This document shows, in pieces, positions 1-8,365 of a stretch of DNA of 64,000 bases. Location: positions 1 through 64,000 of the forward strand of contig NZ_FNZR01000013.1 of NCBI RefSeq assembly GCF_900109365.1. The letters run 5' to 3'. Position numbers and translations under genes: made by a program. The notes beneath the pieces were generated by a model. It had not been told where the DNA came from, made no database searches, and saw nothing but the letters and a program-made list of their open reading frames with translations. Every line of letters begins with the position of its first letter. Position 1 is the stretch's first letter. The stretch comes from Parapedobacter koreensis. Lineage in GTDB: Bacteria; Bacteroidota; Bacteroidia; Sphingobacteriales; Sphingobacteriaceae.

Positions 1-441
1 ATGGGACTACGTATGTCTCGACCCCAGAGAGAAAAATGTAAACTGCTCCGAAAAAAAAGTGGCCTGAAAACTTGTAATTCATTAGAGTATATGAATGAGG
101 AGATAGCATTAGCCATCCGTTTTCGGGTGGATGACGAAGGACTTGATAGGGTATTTGAGATGTTGGAATCAAAGTCCATGCAATTTACCGGGGGAGGACG
201 CGGCAGGATCATATTGGGTTACGATAACGAGAATGAAGAGATTCCACCTGTTTTGGAGCCTTTACTGCTGGGTCTGATGAAGGGCGACTTGGATTTCGGG
301 CAGGATATGGTGGGGTACATACGCAACAAAAACCGGGAATCCGTAACCACAGAGCAGGCGAAAGCTGTTGAAAGTTGGTTTGCCGTGAACGTGGAGAGTT
401 TTGAGGTAGGGAATTTGGTGGGTTTGTGGGAGGTGGAGTAA
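1..441 (+). CDS. YggL-like (DUF469) 50S ribosome-binding family protein, start uncertain
   Basis: Protein of up to 146 residues. The N-terminal basic stretch (CKLLRKKSG), the central GGG turn (about residues 64-66) and the C-terminal block SVTTEQAKAVESWF...EVGNLVGLWE follow the pattern of YggL/DUF469 proteins, which bind the 50S ribosomal subunit. Compared with E. coli YggL (about 108 residues) there is an extra stretch of about 40 residues after the GGG turn. ATG codons lie at 1 and 13; the second gives a more YggL-like N-terminus, and a start upstream of the window cannot be excluded. It stops with TAA directly followed by TGA. It is not a known CRISPR component and probably marks the left boundary of the cas locus. 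The family call rests on motif order only, so it is moderate. Confidence 0.55.
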   Translation: MGLRMSRPQREKCKLLRKKSGLKTCNSLEYMNEEIALAIRFRVDDEGLDRVFEMLESKSMQFTGGGRGRIILGYDNENEEIPPVLEPLLLGLMKGDLDFGQDMVGYIRNKNRESVTTEQAKAVESWFAVNVESFEVGNLVGLWEVE

Positions 442-444
442 TGA

Positions 445-657
445 AAAAGCCGCAAGCGGTTTGAAATCGTTTTTATCGCATCAGACGGCTCGGGATTAAT
501 AGAAGATGACATCAGAAGCAACATGTTGTATTTAAGACAACAAGAGTTCAGTTTTGAATACTGGTTTCCAGAAGATGATTTTCTTAATAAATTGAGTTAT
601 AAAAAGCTAAAACAGGAATATGAATCATTATTTACTGTGAAGGAGGAGATATTATGA
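445..657 (+). pseudogene. N-terminally truncated reading frame overlapping the cas8 start
   Basis: An open frame runs from just after a double stop (439-444) to TGA at 655-657, about 70 codons. It contains the segments FEIVFIASDGSGLIEDD and FSFEYWFPEDDF. No ATG or GTG exists near its 5' end; the first ATG (526) would leave only 44 residues. Its stop overlaps the cas8 ATG (ATGA, 654-657), the arrangement of a real upstream gene translationally coupled to cas8. The likely reading is the 3' remnant of a gene whose 5' part was lost when the left edge of the locus was rearranged. A short functional leader peptide starting at 526 is the alternative. I do not recognise the family; it does not show the glycine-rich loop of Cas6. 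Confidence 0.35.
640..648 (+). promoter_or_regulatory. Strong Shine-Dalgarno sequence for cas8
   Basis: AAGGAGGAG lies 5 nt upstream of the cas8 ATG at 654. Canonical Shine-Dalgarno motifs are uncommon in front of Bacteroidota genes and are missing from most starts in this window, so this one stands out and fixes the cas8 start. Confidence 0.6.
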
Positions 658-2552
658 TAAAAGAAATATCAAATTTTATTGATGCCTTGGACACGGATAT
701 AAAAGCGCTTGGCATGAAAGCGAAAGATGGTTTGCATGTGCTTTTAAGTCTTAGCCAAGGGAACGAGCAGCTTAGCTTCGAAAAGCTCACGTTGAAACAA
801 TATGCTTATACGAAAACAAAAGACCAGACACCAGCGGATATAGAATTTTTGAGTAAAGTCCCTGTTTTATCGCAGCTTTCATGGTGCGTCAATACCAACA
901 AGTGCTTTGACCTGCCTATAAAAGCCATTCACTCGTGTTCACCCTATTGTATTGCCGTGAAGCGGGAAAATCTCACGGATGGGGAGAAGTATAGAGCCAA
1001 TACTAAATCGCAGGTATATGAACGCATAGATAGCTACTTCGCAAAAGCCCTTGAACTTCTGTCGGACGAAAAAGAAAAAAAAATAGCAGAAATGTTCAGG
1101 AACGCTATAAACTCCGAAGAAAAATTCAACTATTGGCTCAATCTAATTCCGGCGTATGGCGATGTGAAAGATTCAGAATATGTGATTTTCTATTTGGATG
1201 TTCCCATAGAAAAATACGAGGAGACAAGCAATAGATATCTCGCTGACAAATTATTCAACACGAATGAATTCAATACGGCAATCGGGGACGAGGTGTATGG
1301 AACCAGCGACTTCTTTAACGGTTATCCCTCCAAAAAACCATTCCTAACACATCGCTCTGCAGCATTTGATATTGCCGGCAGGGTTTCATCAAAAGAGGCG
1401 AAAGCGTTGTTTGAATTTCAGGATATCATGAGCAGAAACATTCTGCCGAAGCCATTGCCCATTTTTATCCATCAGGATGAAATCAGGCAAAAAAGAGGAG
1501 CAGATATCAGAACATCCGCTATTAAGATTTTCAAACGAGAGGCCGAAAACGGAACCCGTATTGGTTATCAAGAGATTATGGAGGAATTGTATGAGACACA
1601 TAATGAAGAGTTGGGCAATTACTACCTATTATTTTATGACCGAGGCATCATTAAAGATTTTGATTATGTGTCCAAATTTGAATACCAATTAAAGGATGAT
1701 AGGGGAGAGAAATGGGAAATCACGGACCTATTCAACGGTGGCAACGGACAGACCATTAAAAATGTATTTCATCTCCAACAAACTGTTTTAGTACCCATCT
1801 TTAACAATGCTTTGGTGACCAAGACCAAATCGGATACGTTTCAATACAAGTATTTCGACGAGATAGACAGCAGATACTGTAAGTCTGACGTTACATACAT
1901 ACAGGTGTTGCAGTATAGAAAGGCTTTTTACGACTTTATTTACAAATCCAAACGCCAGTCTGTGACAGCTCACATGTTTCACAACATATTGCGGGACGCT
2001 GTTTTGGAGGATATCAGGCTGGATGAAATAAAAAACGGCTATCATACACAGGACCGTGCCATCAGGCAAAAACTGAATATTTGGTTCAGCGTTACCGAGA
2101 ATTTCAATAAAACTAAAACCCAAAATAATGAAACCATGGCAAACAAGTTATTAGCAAACCGTGAGTTTATCACAAAATTAGCTAAAGGAAAGGTGGATAT
2201 TTCATCCGATGATGAATATGCTTTTGCCGTAGGGCAGGTCATCTACTACCTGTTGTCGAAAAGCAAAACCGCAGACCGGAGCTACAAACGGTTAGAACCG
2301 TTTATGCAGCAAGTGCAATCCAAAGAACTTAACAAAGCGATTGCCCGCCTGTTCGACTCGTACAAACACGAGAATTTTTCGGGAAATTTCAAGAACCCTT
2401 TTGCACAGGTAATGGCCTACGAAGCGAAGACCAGTATAAGGGAACTGATACCTACGATACTATCGGGTGTGTTCTCGAAAAATGAACTCTTTAGCGATAA
2501 GGAAGAACAAGAAGATACTGAAACATTGGAAGAATCAGCAACTGAAAATTAA
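654..2552 (+). CDS. cas8b: Type I-B Cascade large subunit Cas8b (Csh1/TM1802-like)
   Basis: A 632-residue protein at the position and of the length of Cas8b1/Csh1, the large subunit of type I-B Cascade, which recognises the PAM and recruits Cas3. The assignment rests mostly on context: it is followed in order by cas7, cas5 and cas3. Four cysteines (C78, C84, C95, C99) form a Cx5C-x10-Cx3C cluster that could bind zinc, as reported for several Cas8/Cas10-like large subunits. The C-terminal third (from about residue 500) is helical and Lys-rich, as expected for the small-subunit-like domain fused to the end of Cas8b. The start is fixed by AAGGAGGAG. The C-terminus is very acidic (DKEEQEDTETLEES). 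The subtype could be refined by a profile search, but I-B is the best fit. Confidence 0.85.
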   Translation: MIKEISNFIDALDTDIKALGMKAKDGLHVLLSLSQGNEQLSFEKLTLKQYAYTKTKDQTPADIEFLSKVPVLSQLSWCVNTNKCFDLPIKAIHSCSPYCIAVKRENLTDGEKYRANTKSQVYERIDSYFAKALELLSDEKEKKIAEMFRNAINSEEKFNYWLNLIPAYGDVKDSEYVIFYLDVPIEKYEETSNRYLADKLFNTNEFNTAIGDEVYGTSDFFNGYPSKKPFLTHRSAAFDIAGRVSSKEAKALFEFQDIMSRNILPKPLPIFIHQDEIRQKRGADIRTSAIKIFKREAENGTRIGYQEIMEELYETHNEELGNYYLLFYDRGIIKDFDYVSKFEYQLKDDRGEKWEITDLFNGGNGQTIKNVFHLQQTVLVPIFNNALVTKTKSDTFQYKYFDEIDSRYCKSDVTYIQVLQYRKAFYDFIYKSKRQSVTAHMFHNILRDAVLEDIRLDEIKNGYHTQDRAIRQKLNIWFSVTENFNKTKTQNNETMANKLLANREFITKLAKGKVDISSDDEYAFAVGQVIYYLLSKSKTADRSYKRLEPFMQQVQSKELNKAIARLFDSYKHENFSGNFKNPFAQVMAYEAKTSIRELIPTILSGVFSKNELFSDKEEQEDTETLEESATEN

Positions 2553-2577
2553 ATCATTCAATAAATAAATCTATACC

Positions 2578-3516
2578 ATGAGCAATTCATTTAGTAATCG
2601 TGTTTTTGGCTGTGTTATAATCAAGACGATAAATGCCAATTATAATGCAGATTTCACTCACCAGCCCAGAACGCTCCCGGACGGGACAGTATATGCTACG
2701 GACAAAGCCCTCAAATACACGGTGCGGAATTATTTGGCCAAAAACTTCCCTGAAGAAAAGGTATTCTATTTCAAAAGCCTGAATGCGGAGATGCAGCCCC
2801 GGGACCTAGACCAGTCTTATGTAAAGTATTTTGGAGAGTTTCCGAAGACGGACAAAAAAGAAGCCGTAAAAGCAAGAAAGACGATATTGGGCAACCTACT
2901 TACCTGTATTGATGTCCGCCTTTTTGGGGGTACTTTTGCCAGCAAAGATGCCAACCTGTCGCTCCACGGTACTACCCAAATCACTCACGGGGTAAACCGC
3001 TTTGACGAAGGTGTTATCTATTCTGAACAAATCTCATCGCCTTTCCGTAACTCCAACGAAAAAAGCGCAGATTCCATGCAAACAACACTTGGAACGCAGT
3101 TTAAACTCAAAGAAGGGCACTATGTGCACCACTTTTCCATCAATCCACGCAACTTGGAAGACATGTGCAAAGCTGCCGAAACGGAAGGTCTTTCTGATGG
3201 CGATATCGAAAAACTGAAAGAAGCATTGCGAAACGGGGCAACCTTCTATGATTCGGCCGCAAAGGCGGGTGTGGAAAACGAACTGTTGTTTTGGGTACAA
3301 CTAAAGGAGGGTTCTAAGTTGGTGTTGCCATCGTTCGTCGAACTGGTTTCCATTGCCAATAATGACCAAAGGGAAATTGATTTTGCAAAAGTGACTGCAT
3401 TATTGGAAAAAGACACTGTGAAGTCCGAAATCGAGAAGGTTGAAATTTACTATAACCGTGCGACCACTACCGTAATAAACCTACCTGTCAATGGGACAAT
3501 TTTTGAATTAAACTAA
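2578..3516 (+). CDS. cas7: Type I-B Cascade backbone protein Cas7 (Csh2)
   Basis: A 312-residue RAMP protein that polymerises along the crRNA spacer as the Cascade backbone. The N-terminal NRVFGCVIIKTINANYNADF is the first strand and turn of the RRM-like fold seen in Csh2-type Cas7, and LFGGTFA (about residues 113-119) is the conserved Gly-rich turn after the central helix. It begins 25 nt after cas8, and its TAA shares one base with the ATG of cas5 (TAATG), which indicates translational coupling in the cas8-cas7-cas5 operon. Length and order match type I-B systems. Confidence 0.88.
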   Translation: MSNSFSNRVFGCVIIKTINANYNADFTHQPRTLPDGTVYATDKALKYTVRNYLAKNFPEEKVFYFKSLNAEMQPRDLDQSYVKYFGEFPKTDKKEAVKARKTILGNLLTCIDVRLFGGTFASKDANLSLHGTTQITHGVNRFDEGVIYSEQISSPFRNSNEKSADSMQTTLGTQFKLKEGHYVHHFSINPRNLEDMCKAAETEGLSDGDIEKLKEALRNGATFYDSAAKAGVENELLFWVQLKEGSKLVLPSFVELVSIANNDQREIDFAKVTALLEKDTVKSEIEKVEIYYNRATTTVINLPVNGTIFELN

Positions 3517-4298
3517 TGGCTATGGCCCATTGGAAATTAATATCGTTTGACCTTAAAGCCAATTTTGCGTTCTTTAAGAAGCCGGACTACAACGACGGTT
3601 TGCAGCTATCTTATAACATGTTGCATAAACCTGGGTTGTTGGGTATATTGGGGGCAATCGTCGGCCTTGAAGGTTATAAGCAGAAAGGTGAACTGCCGAT
3701 GTATTATCAACAATTTAAGCACTTGTTGGTGAGCATAGAACCATTAGGACATGAGAAAGGCAATTTTCAGAAAACATCGGTGAAGTACACCAACGGTGTA
3801 GGCTATGCCAACGCTGATGGCAATCTTCTTGTAGAAGAAACCATGTTGGTAGCTCCGGCTTACCGCTGTTATGTATTACTTGACACCGGTAATGAACTTG
3901 AGGCCAAACTGCATGACTATATCATACAAAGAAAGGCAGAATTTATTCCCTATTTGGGGAAGAATGAATTTCAGGCATGGCTAGCTGACATACATGAATG
4001 GGACTATTCCCCATTGAACAGTGATCGACCATTCGCCGTCGACAGTCTGTTTGTCAAGTCCGGTAGCATAAAAAACCAAATAGTTGAAACGGAAATAAGT
4101 TTTGATTTCAGTGTCCAGTCGGGTTCTTTTACCTATTTTGAGCGGCTGCCGATTGGGTTTGACGAAAAGTTGATGCAATATCAACTGAACGACTTTGCCT
4201 ACACGGACTGGCGCCTTAAATCATCATCTAAAATCGCCAACCTCTATACCCTTAAGGAGAAGAAAAATGAATTACTGAAAAACATCCAATTGTTTTAA
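3516..4298 (+). CDS. cas5: Type I-B Cascade subunit Cas5 (Cas5b/Cas5h)
   Basis: A 260-residue Cas5 protein, which caps the 5' handle of the crRNA and contacts Cas8. The N-terminal segment (WKLISFDLKANFAFFKKPD) followed by a Gly-rich turn with GLLGILGAIVGLEGY (residues about 47-61) is the Cas5 signature (first RRM strand and the P[ST]xxxxxG-like helix start). Two ATGs (3516 and 3522) could start it; the first overlaps the cas7 stop by one base and is preferred. As in most type I-B systems nothing suggests it has taken over the Cas6 endonuclease role, which is relevant because cas6 is not seen here. Confidence 0.87.
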   Translation: MAMAHWKLISFDLKANFAFFKKPDYNDGLQLSYNMLHKPGLLGILGAIVGLEGYKQKGELPMYYQQFKHLLVSIEPLGHEKGNFQKTSVKYTNGVGYANADGNLLVEETMLVAPAYRCYVLLDTGNELEAKLHDYIIQRKAEFIPYLGKNEFQAWLADIHEWDYSPLNSDRPFAVDSLFVKSGSIKNQIVETEISFDFSVQSGSFTYFERLPIGFDEKLMQYQLNDFAYTDWRLKSSSKIANLYTLKEKKNELLKNIQLF

Positions 4299-4300
4299 GT

Positions 4301-7066
4301 TTGAGAACATTTCGTGAAATAGGAACCCAAGCGCCTAACATCGTTGATAATCTCGCCAACTATGAAAAGTATTGGGCACATATCCACGTATCGAAACCGC
4401 CAGAATCATTACAAGAGCATATCTTATTGGTCAATGAATACGCGGCAAGATTGGTCGAGGTCCATGGTTTGGACAAGATTATCGACAAACTGCTATTAAC
4501 CTATGTTGACGGTTGGGGGGATGAAGAAGATGCCGACTTTCTTAAGATGCTGTTTGTACATACGATCGTGTTCCACGATTTTGGAAAAATCAATGAAAAC
4601 TTCCAAACGGCAAGGTTGCAAAACAACGCTTTTACGGCATTCAGAAACACATCTTTAAAACCACCACATGGGCATTCCTTTTTGGGTGCTTTTATTTTTC
4701 TGAGCTACCATATCCATTGGCTTCTCAAAAATGACTGGAAGCAGGAACGGAAAATAACGTTGATTTGCCATTGTTTCTTCCTTGCATATACCATTATGCA
4801 ACACCACAGTCCGGCATTGTATGACATACAGCAAAAAGAAGGATTCATGTCGCAATTCCGACATTCGGTGAATGAGTTAAGGCGTTTTATTGCAAGCTAT
4901 TCCATTGTCATTGACGAACCGGTGCTTACAAAGGTATTTGCCAATGTGGAAGACATGTGGCACAAAGCAGTAAAAAACAAATTACCCTACACGCCATTCC
5001 CGCTTTTCGCGCTTATCAAACTTAATTTTTCACTGCTTACGGCTGCCGACTATTTGGCTACGCATGAATATATGAATGGCAACGAAAGCAACGAGGCAAA
5101 AACAACAGATTTCGGTTTGCTTAATGACCGTAATCGGGTTAATGAAATAATTGGCCATTTACAGAAGCATAAATATAATGCCGATACGTTCAACAGTTTG
5201 CACAACTATCAGTTTGTACATCCGACAACCAGATCCAGTAAAAACCTGAACCTGTTGCGTAAGGAAATGTCCATCGAATTGGTTCGCGAAATCCGAGGCC
5301 ACTTAAGCGAACATCTGTTTTATTTGGAGGCTCCAACCGGTGGAGGTAAAACCAATCTTTCCGCAATTGCCATTGCTGAATTGCTAAGGGCGCATGAGGA
5401 TATTAATAAGGTCTTTTATGTGTTTCCATTCACTACGCTGATCACTCAAACTTTTGGTGCCTTAAAAGAAAGCATGGGGCTTCATGACGATGAAATCATC
5501 GAATTGCATTCAAAAGCGGCTTTTGCCAGTAAAACGGAAGCGCTCGAAGACGGTCTATTTGGTGGCAGCAAGAAGGATTTTATTGACAATCTGTTTGCAT
5601 TGTATCCTATAACACTGGTATCGCATGTTAAATTCTTCGAGATACTCAAAACCAATCGGAAAGAAGTTAATTATTTGTTGCATCGCTTGGCAAACGCGGT
5701 TGTGGTTATCGATGAAATACAGTCGTACAATCCCGCCATTTGGGATAAGATGCTTTATTTTATTAGTAACTCTGCACGTTTTTTTAATATCCGCTTTATC
5801 TTAATGTCTGCCACCTTGCCCAAGATCAGTGAACTCAAAGTCGGTCTCACGCAGACATTGCCTTTTGTAGAGTTGCTGCCTAATGCACGTAAGTACATGA
5901 CCAACCCAAACTTCTCGGATAGGGTATCCTTTAACTTTGAATTGTTTGAACAAGGGGAGATATCACTGGAAACACTTGCGGCATCGGTGTTGGAGAAGTC
6001 CGAAAATTATGCACAGCAACACGGTGCGGTCCGGACAATTGTTGAATTTATTTATAAGAGATCAGCATCCGCATTTCAGCGGCTGTTTGAAAACAATGGC
6101 TTTTTTGATGAGGTGTTTGTCCTTTCAGGAACCATACTCGAATCCCGTAGAAGAGAAATCATCAATTTCATCAAACGGACGACCAAACAATCCAAGAATA
6201 TTTTGCTCATCACCACTCAGGTAGTGGAAGCGGGTGTGGACATTGATATGGATTTGGGTTTTAAGAACGTGTCTCTTTTGGATTCGGACGAGCAATTGGC
6301 TGGCCGAGTAAATAGAAATGCAAGTAAAGATGGATGTGAAGTGTACTTATTCCGGGTAGATGATGCTCATGTGCTCTACGGGAAAGACTATCGTTATGCA
6401 AAAACAAAAGAATATATTAATCAACAGTTGTATCAGGAAATTCTGAAGACAAAAGATTTCAAACAGCTTTATGAAAAGGTCTTATTGTACATTGATGATT
6501 CAAACAATCCGTTGTTCAAAAATTCCATCAGCGATTATGAAAACTGTGTCGATGCACTCCGTTACACAGATGTAGATAAAGGATTTCAAATTATCGACCA
6601 GGAGAACAGTCTGGTGTTTGTACCGTTGAAAGTTCCAATTCTGATTGATGGAATGGATAGCGATGCAGTTGATGAGATTTTCACGCCCGATGATTTGCGT
6701 TTTTTGGAGCGATTCGGTGTATTGCCGCAAGAAGATGTATGCCATGGCAAACAAAGAGGATTCATTGATGGGGAAAAAGTTTGGGACATTTATCGGCAAC
6801 TTATTGAACAACAGGTAAAAGAACACGTTGGTTTTAACATTAATCGCAAAATTGATTTTAAGGTGTTGCAGTCAATTATGGCTAAGTTCAGTTTTTCACT
6901 GGTTTCTTATTCAAAAGATTATAGGAAAATACAAGAAGGTTTTGGCGTGGAAGAATATGGCTTCATGTATTTTTCCCATTGGAACGAAGAAAGGGAAAAG
7001 GGAAAACCATATGACTATGTAACTGGCTTGAATAGTGAGGCGTTTAGTGATTCATTTTTTATTTAA
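4301..7066 (+). CDS. cas3: CRISPR-associated helicase-nuclease Cas3 (HD + DExD/H)
   Basis: A 921-residue protein that unwinds and degrades target DNA after Cascade binding. The N-terminal HD nuclease domain shows the first His (QEHILLVNEYA), the metal-binding pair H92-D93 (VFHDFGK) and downstream His residues (PPHGHS, QHHSP). The superfamily 2 helicase has Walker A EAPTGGGKTN (about residue 345), a Walker B/DExx motif VVIDEIQ (about residue 470), SAT (LMSATLP) and motif VI-like DEQLAGRVNRN. The only start upstream of the first HD motif is TTG at 4301, two bases after the cas5 stop, so a non-ATG start is required. All nuclease and helicase motifs are present, so interference should be functional if crRNA is made. 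It ends the first gene block; 144 bp separate it from the next gene. Confidence 0.92.
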   Translation: MRTFREIGTQAPNIVDNLANYEKYWAHIHVSKPPESLQEHILLVNEYAARLVEVHGLDKIIDKLLLTYVDGWGDEEDADFLKMLFVHTIVFHDFGKINENFQTARLQNNAFTAFRNTSLKPPHGHSFLGAFIFLSYHIHWLLKNDWKQERKITLICHCFFLAYTIMQHHSPALYDIQQKEGFMSQFRHSVNELRRFIASYSIVIDEPVLTKVFANVEDMWHKAVKNKLPYTPFPLFALIKLNFSLLTAADYLATHEYMNGNESNEAKTTDFGLLNDRNRVNEIIGHLQKHKYNADTFNSLHNYQFVHPTTRSSKNLNLLRKEMSIELVREIRGHLSEHLFYLEAPTGGGKTNLSAIAIAELLRAHEDINKVFYVFPFTTLITQTFGALKESMGLHDDEIIELHSKAAFASKTEALEDGLFGGSKKDFIDNLFALYPITLVSHVKFFEILKTNRKEVNYLLHRLANAVVVIDEIQSYNPAIWDKMLYFISNSARFFNIRFILMSATLPKISELKVGLTQTLPFVELLPNARKYMTNPNFSDRVSFNFELFEQGEISLETLAASVLEKSENYAQQHGAVRTIVEFIYKRSASAFQRLFENNGFFDEVFVLSGTILESRRREIINFIKRTTKQSKNILLITTQVVEAGVDIDMDLGFKNVSLLDSDEQLAGRVNRNASKDGCEVYLFRVDDAHVLYGKDYRYAKTKEYINQQLYQEILKTKDFKQLYEKVLLYIDDSNNPLFKNSISDYENCVDALRYTDVDKGFQIIDQENSLVFVPLKVPILIDGMDSDAVDEIFTPDDLRFLERFGVLPQEDVCHGKQRGFIDGEKVWDIYRQLIEQQVKEHVGFNINRKIDFKVLQSIMAKFSFSLVSYSKDYRKIQEGFGVEEYGFMYFSHWNEEREKGKPYDYVTGLNSEAFSDSFFI

Positions 7067-7173
7067 CTACGGAGCAAGAGTTCTTAAAAAGTAATACAAC
7101 TCATAAAATTAATCTCAGGCCAATGCGTGAAGAATTATCGATGCTTACAATATGGAATCAAATTATTGTTTAA

Positions 7174-7214
7174 TTTACCATGAAAATCGTAAATTTGATT
7201 TTCGTTTTTCATGG
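7174..7214. repeat. Nested inverted repeats overlapping the start of the ATPase gene
   Basis: CCATGAAAA (7178-7186) is mirrored by TTTTCATGG (7206-7214), which includes the ATG of the ATPase gene. Nested inside are GAAAATC (7182-7188) and GATTTTC (7197-7203), and TTTAC/GTAAA (7174-7178, 7189-7193). In mRNA the outer hairpin would bury the start codon; in DNA it could be an operator for the downstream unit (ATPase-cas4-cas1-cas2). Function is inference. Confidence 0.5.
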
Positions 7215-8365
7215 AAATAAAGAGAAATATCACGGAGCCGTTCGAGGAATATAGGCAGATATTCCCCGCCGTTGGCTTATTAGGGCCTCGGCAAGTAGGC
7301 AAAACGACATTTGTAAAGGGGCTTACCAAGGTGGATGATTTTATTTATCTGGATTTGGAGCGCTTGGCCGATCGGGAGAAGCTTAAAGACCCCGGGTTTT
7401 ATTTTTCGCAGTACCCAAATAAATGCTTCATTTTGGATGAAGTGCAGTTCATGCCGGAGATTTTTGCGGAATTGAGAGGAATTATCGATGCCGATCGCAA
7501 ACCGGGCAGGTTTTTATTACTGGGATCGGCTTCACCGGATTTAATCCGCAATGCCTCGGATTCGCTCGCCGGAAGAATTGGATACTTGCAATTGACACCC
7601 TTTACAATGCCAGAAGTGGATAATAATGCGCAACAGTTGTGGTTGCGAGGCGGTTTTCCGCTCGCCTACTTAGCAACATCCCAACGAGCAAGTGTTTTGT
7701 GGCGAAGAAATTTCATCCAAACGTATATTAACAGAGATTTGGGATTGCTGGGCCTGCAAGCCGATCCCCAATTGATGGAGCGCTTTTGGCGGATGTTGGC
7801 CTCCGTACATGGGAATCTGTGGAATGCGGAAGGCTTCGCCCGCTCCTTGGGGATTACACGTCCCACGGTAAACCGATATCTTGATTTTATGGAAGGGGCT
7901 TTTATGGTCCGTGTGTTACAACCATGGTTCAGGAACATCAAAAAGCGCTTGGTCAAATCGCCTAAAGTTTACATTAGAGATAGTGGCCTGCTACATACTT
8001 TACTTGGGCTGGATGACTTAGGAACGCTAATTAATCATATTCAGGTAGGCGCTTCGTGGGAAGGATTTGTATTGGAGCAGATTATCAACTCATTGGACGA
8101 CAATACACATCCTTGGTTTTATCGAACACAGCAAGGTGCAGAATGCGATCTCTTACTCGAGAAGAATGGTAAAATCGTAGCTGCTGTAGAGATTAAATAT
8201 GCAGCTGTGCCGAGCATCAGTAAAGGATTCCGGATTTCTATGGAAGATACTGAAGCCCTTAAGGGATACATTATAGCTAATGTGGATGAAGCATATACTC
8301 CGGAAGCAGGGATAACTGTAGTTGGTATTGCTGCATTTATTAGGGAAGAATTACCAAAGCTATGA
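7211..8365 (+). CDS. AAA_14/DUF4143 ATPase with PD-(D/E)xK-like tail, inside the cas operon
   Basis: A 384-residue ATP-binding protein of the AAA_14-DUF4143 type. Walker A is GPRQVGKTT (residues 25-33) and Walker B is FILDEVQ (D76, E77), with a sensor-like LLLGSASP at about 98-105. A central winged-helix-like segment follows (SLGITRPTVNRYLDFMEGAF). The C-terminal DUF4143 part holds GAECDLLLEKNG...VEIKYA (D313, E327, K329), the D-(E)xK pattern of the PD-(D/E)xK nuclease fold. Such ATPases are common in Bacteroidota and their role is unknown. Here its TGA overlaps the ATG of cas4 (ATGA, 8362-8365), and it lies between cas3 and cas4 on the same strand, so it is probably translated together with the spacer-acquisition genes. 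It could be an accessory adaptation factor, or a selfish-like gene that landed in the junction. Confidence 0.85.
   Translation: MEIKRNITEPFEEYRQIFPAVGLLGPRQVGKTTFVKGLTKVDDFIYLDLERLADREKLKDPGFYFSQYPNKCFILDEVQFMPEIFAELRGIIDADRKPGRFLLLGSASPDLIRNASDSLAGRIGYLQLTPFTMPEVDNNAQQLWLRGGFPLAYLATSQRASVLWRRNFIQTYINRDLGLLGLQADPQLMERFWRMLASVHGNLWNAEGFARSLGITRPTVNRYLDFMEGAFMVRVLQPWFRNIKKRLVKSPKVYIRDSGLLHTLLGLDDLGTLINHIQVGASWEGFVLEQIINSLDDNTHPWFYRTQQGAECDLLLEKNGKIVAAVEIKYAAVPSISKGFRISMEDTEALKGYIIANVDEAYTPEAGITVVGIAAFIREELPKL

Noticed and set aside
442-470. GCCGC-AA-GCGG hairpin after the YggL-like gene as terminator
   Set aside because: The loop is too small and the stem imperfect, without a following T-run of useful length.
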